A DNA stretch of 64,000 nucleotides from Bacteroidales bacterium (GTDB taxonomy: Bacteria > Bacteroidota > Bacteroidia > Bacteroidales > UBA932): positions 1 to 64,000 of the forward strand of contig JAFYLU010000097.1 of assembly GCA_017550025.1 (NCBI GenBank), written 5' to 3'. Shown piece after piece: positions 63,850-64,000 of the stretch. The stretch's first letter is position 1, and every line of letters starts with the position of its first letter. The position numbers and the translations under genes are program-made. The notes beneath the pieces are model-generated. The model was not told the DNA's origin. It saw only the letters and a program-made list of their open reading frames with translations, and did not search any database.

Positions 63850-63865
63850 GCTCTGCCCTCTGACT

Positions 63866-64000
63866 TTATGCAAGTTTCTGTGTCAATGCGATGAAATCCT
63901 CCACTCCGAGGCGCTCTGGACGGAGTTCGAATACAGGATCTGCAATGAACTCTGCCAGCTGTTCCTCTGACCAGCCTTCGCGGTCCGCCTTCGCACGGAT
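63866..64000 (-). CDS. rsmA: 16S rRNA dimethyladenosine transferase RsmA, C-terminal end
   Basis: Only the last 44 codons are inside the window. The frame from the edge reads IRAKADREGWSEEQLAEF, then FELRPERLGVEDFIALTQKLA and TAA. The pattern R-P-E-x-L-x-V-E-D-F-I-x-L-T near the C-terminus is typical of RsmA/KsgA, which dimethylates two adenines in helix 45 of 16S rRNA. The short length limits certainty. Confidence 0.7.
   Translation of the reverse strand: MRAKADREGWSEEQLAEFIADPVFELRPERLGVEDFIALTQKLA

Overview
The window is chromosomal DNA from a member of the Bacteroidales, probably a gut commensal. The evidence is the gene content (FimB/Mfa2-type fimbrial operon, DUF3575 and DUF3868 proteins, YfhO, GH97, a Bacteroidetes-type tryptophanase), lipoprotein signals, and promoters of the Bacteroidetes type (TTTG or ATTG, 19-22 bp, TAnnTTTG) in place of E. 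coli -35/-10 boxes. I cannot name the genus. I see no transposase, phage, CRISPR, tRNA or rRNA.

Layout. 1-5.8 kb: the start of a succinate dehydrogenase/fumarate reductase flavoprotein gene behind a promoter flanked by two palindromes, then ruvB and, divergently, mfd. 5.8-11.9 kb: an envelope-biogenesis operon (coaX, outer-membrane protein, TPR protein, lptC, a PpiD/SurA-like chaperone) closed by a terminator. 12-22.6 kb: TlpA-like thioredoxin, ychF, endonuclease/phosphatase, galK, CpXC protein, a large peptidase-like/propeller/barrel protein, Na/Pi symporter and a DUF5106 thioredoxin lipoprotein.

22.6-35.1 kb: the main accessory region. A membrane-embedded AraC-type regulator lies divergent from a seven-gene fimbrial operon: DUF3575, DUF3868/OmpA/TPR, major fimbrillin, Mfa2/FimB-like anchor, and three progressively larger minor or tip subunits, ended by a strong terminator. 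35.1-52.7 kb is mostly housekeeping: galM, thyA, folA, an NSS symporter, YfhO and a glycosyltransferase, a PagL-like lipid A deacylase, mutS (with a palindromic repeat inside the reading frame), GH97 glycosidase, tryptophanase, MATE exporter and YbaK.

52.7-55.7 kb: a small membrane protein, then a fimbrillin-like/FISUMP lipoprotein gene broken by one amber codon. Its 3' end is poor in A and resembles a diversity-generating-retroelement variable region, although no reverse transcriptase lies in the window. An ~860 bp gene-free stretch packed with hairpins and REP-like palindromes follows. 55.7-64 kb: an OmpA/TPR lipoprotein, a sigma-54 activator run with lptE, a TPR protein and secG, an N-domain-less ClpB, a flavodoxin-fold reductase, a repeat-flanked palindromic insertion, a DUF4252 gene and the end of rsmA.

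The most unusual items are the amber-interrupted FISUMP gene with its A-poor 3' end, the REP-like family that has entered mutS in frame, the paired operator-like palindromes before the flavoprotein gene, and the membrane AraC/fimbria pair.
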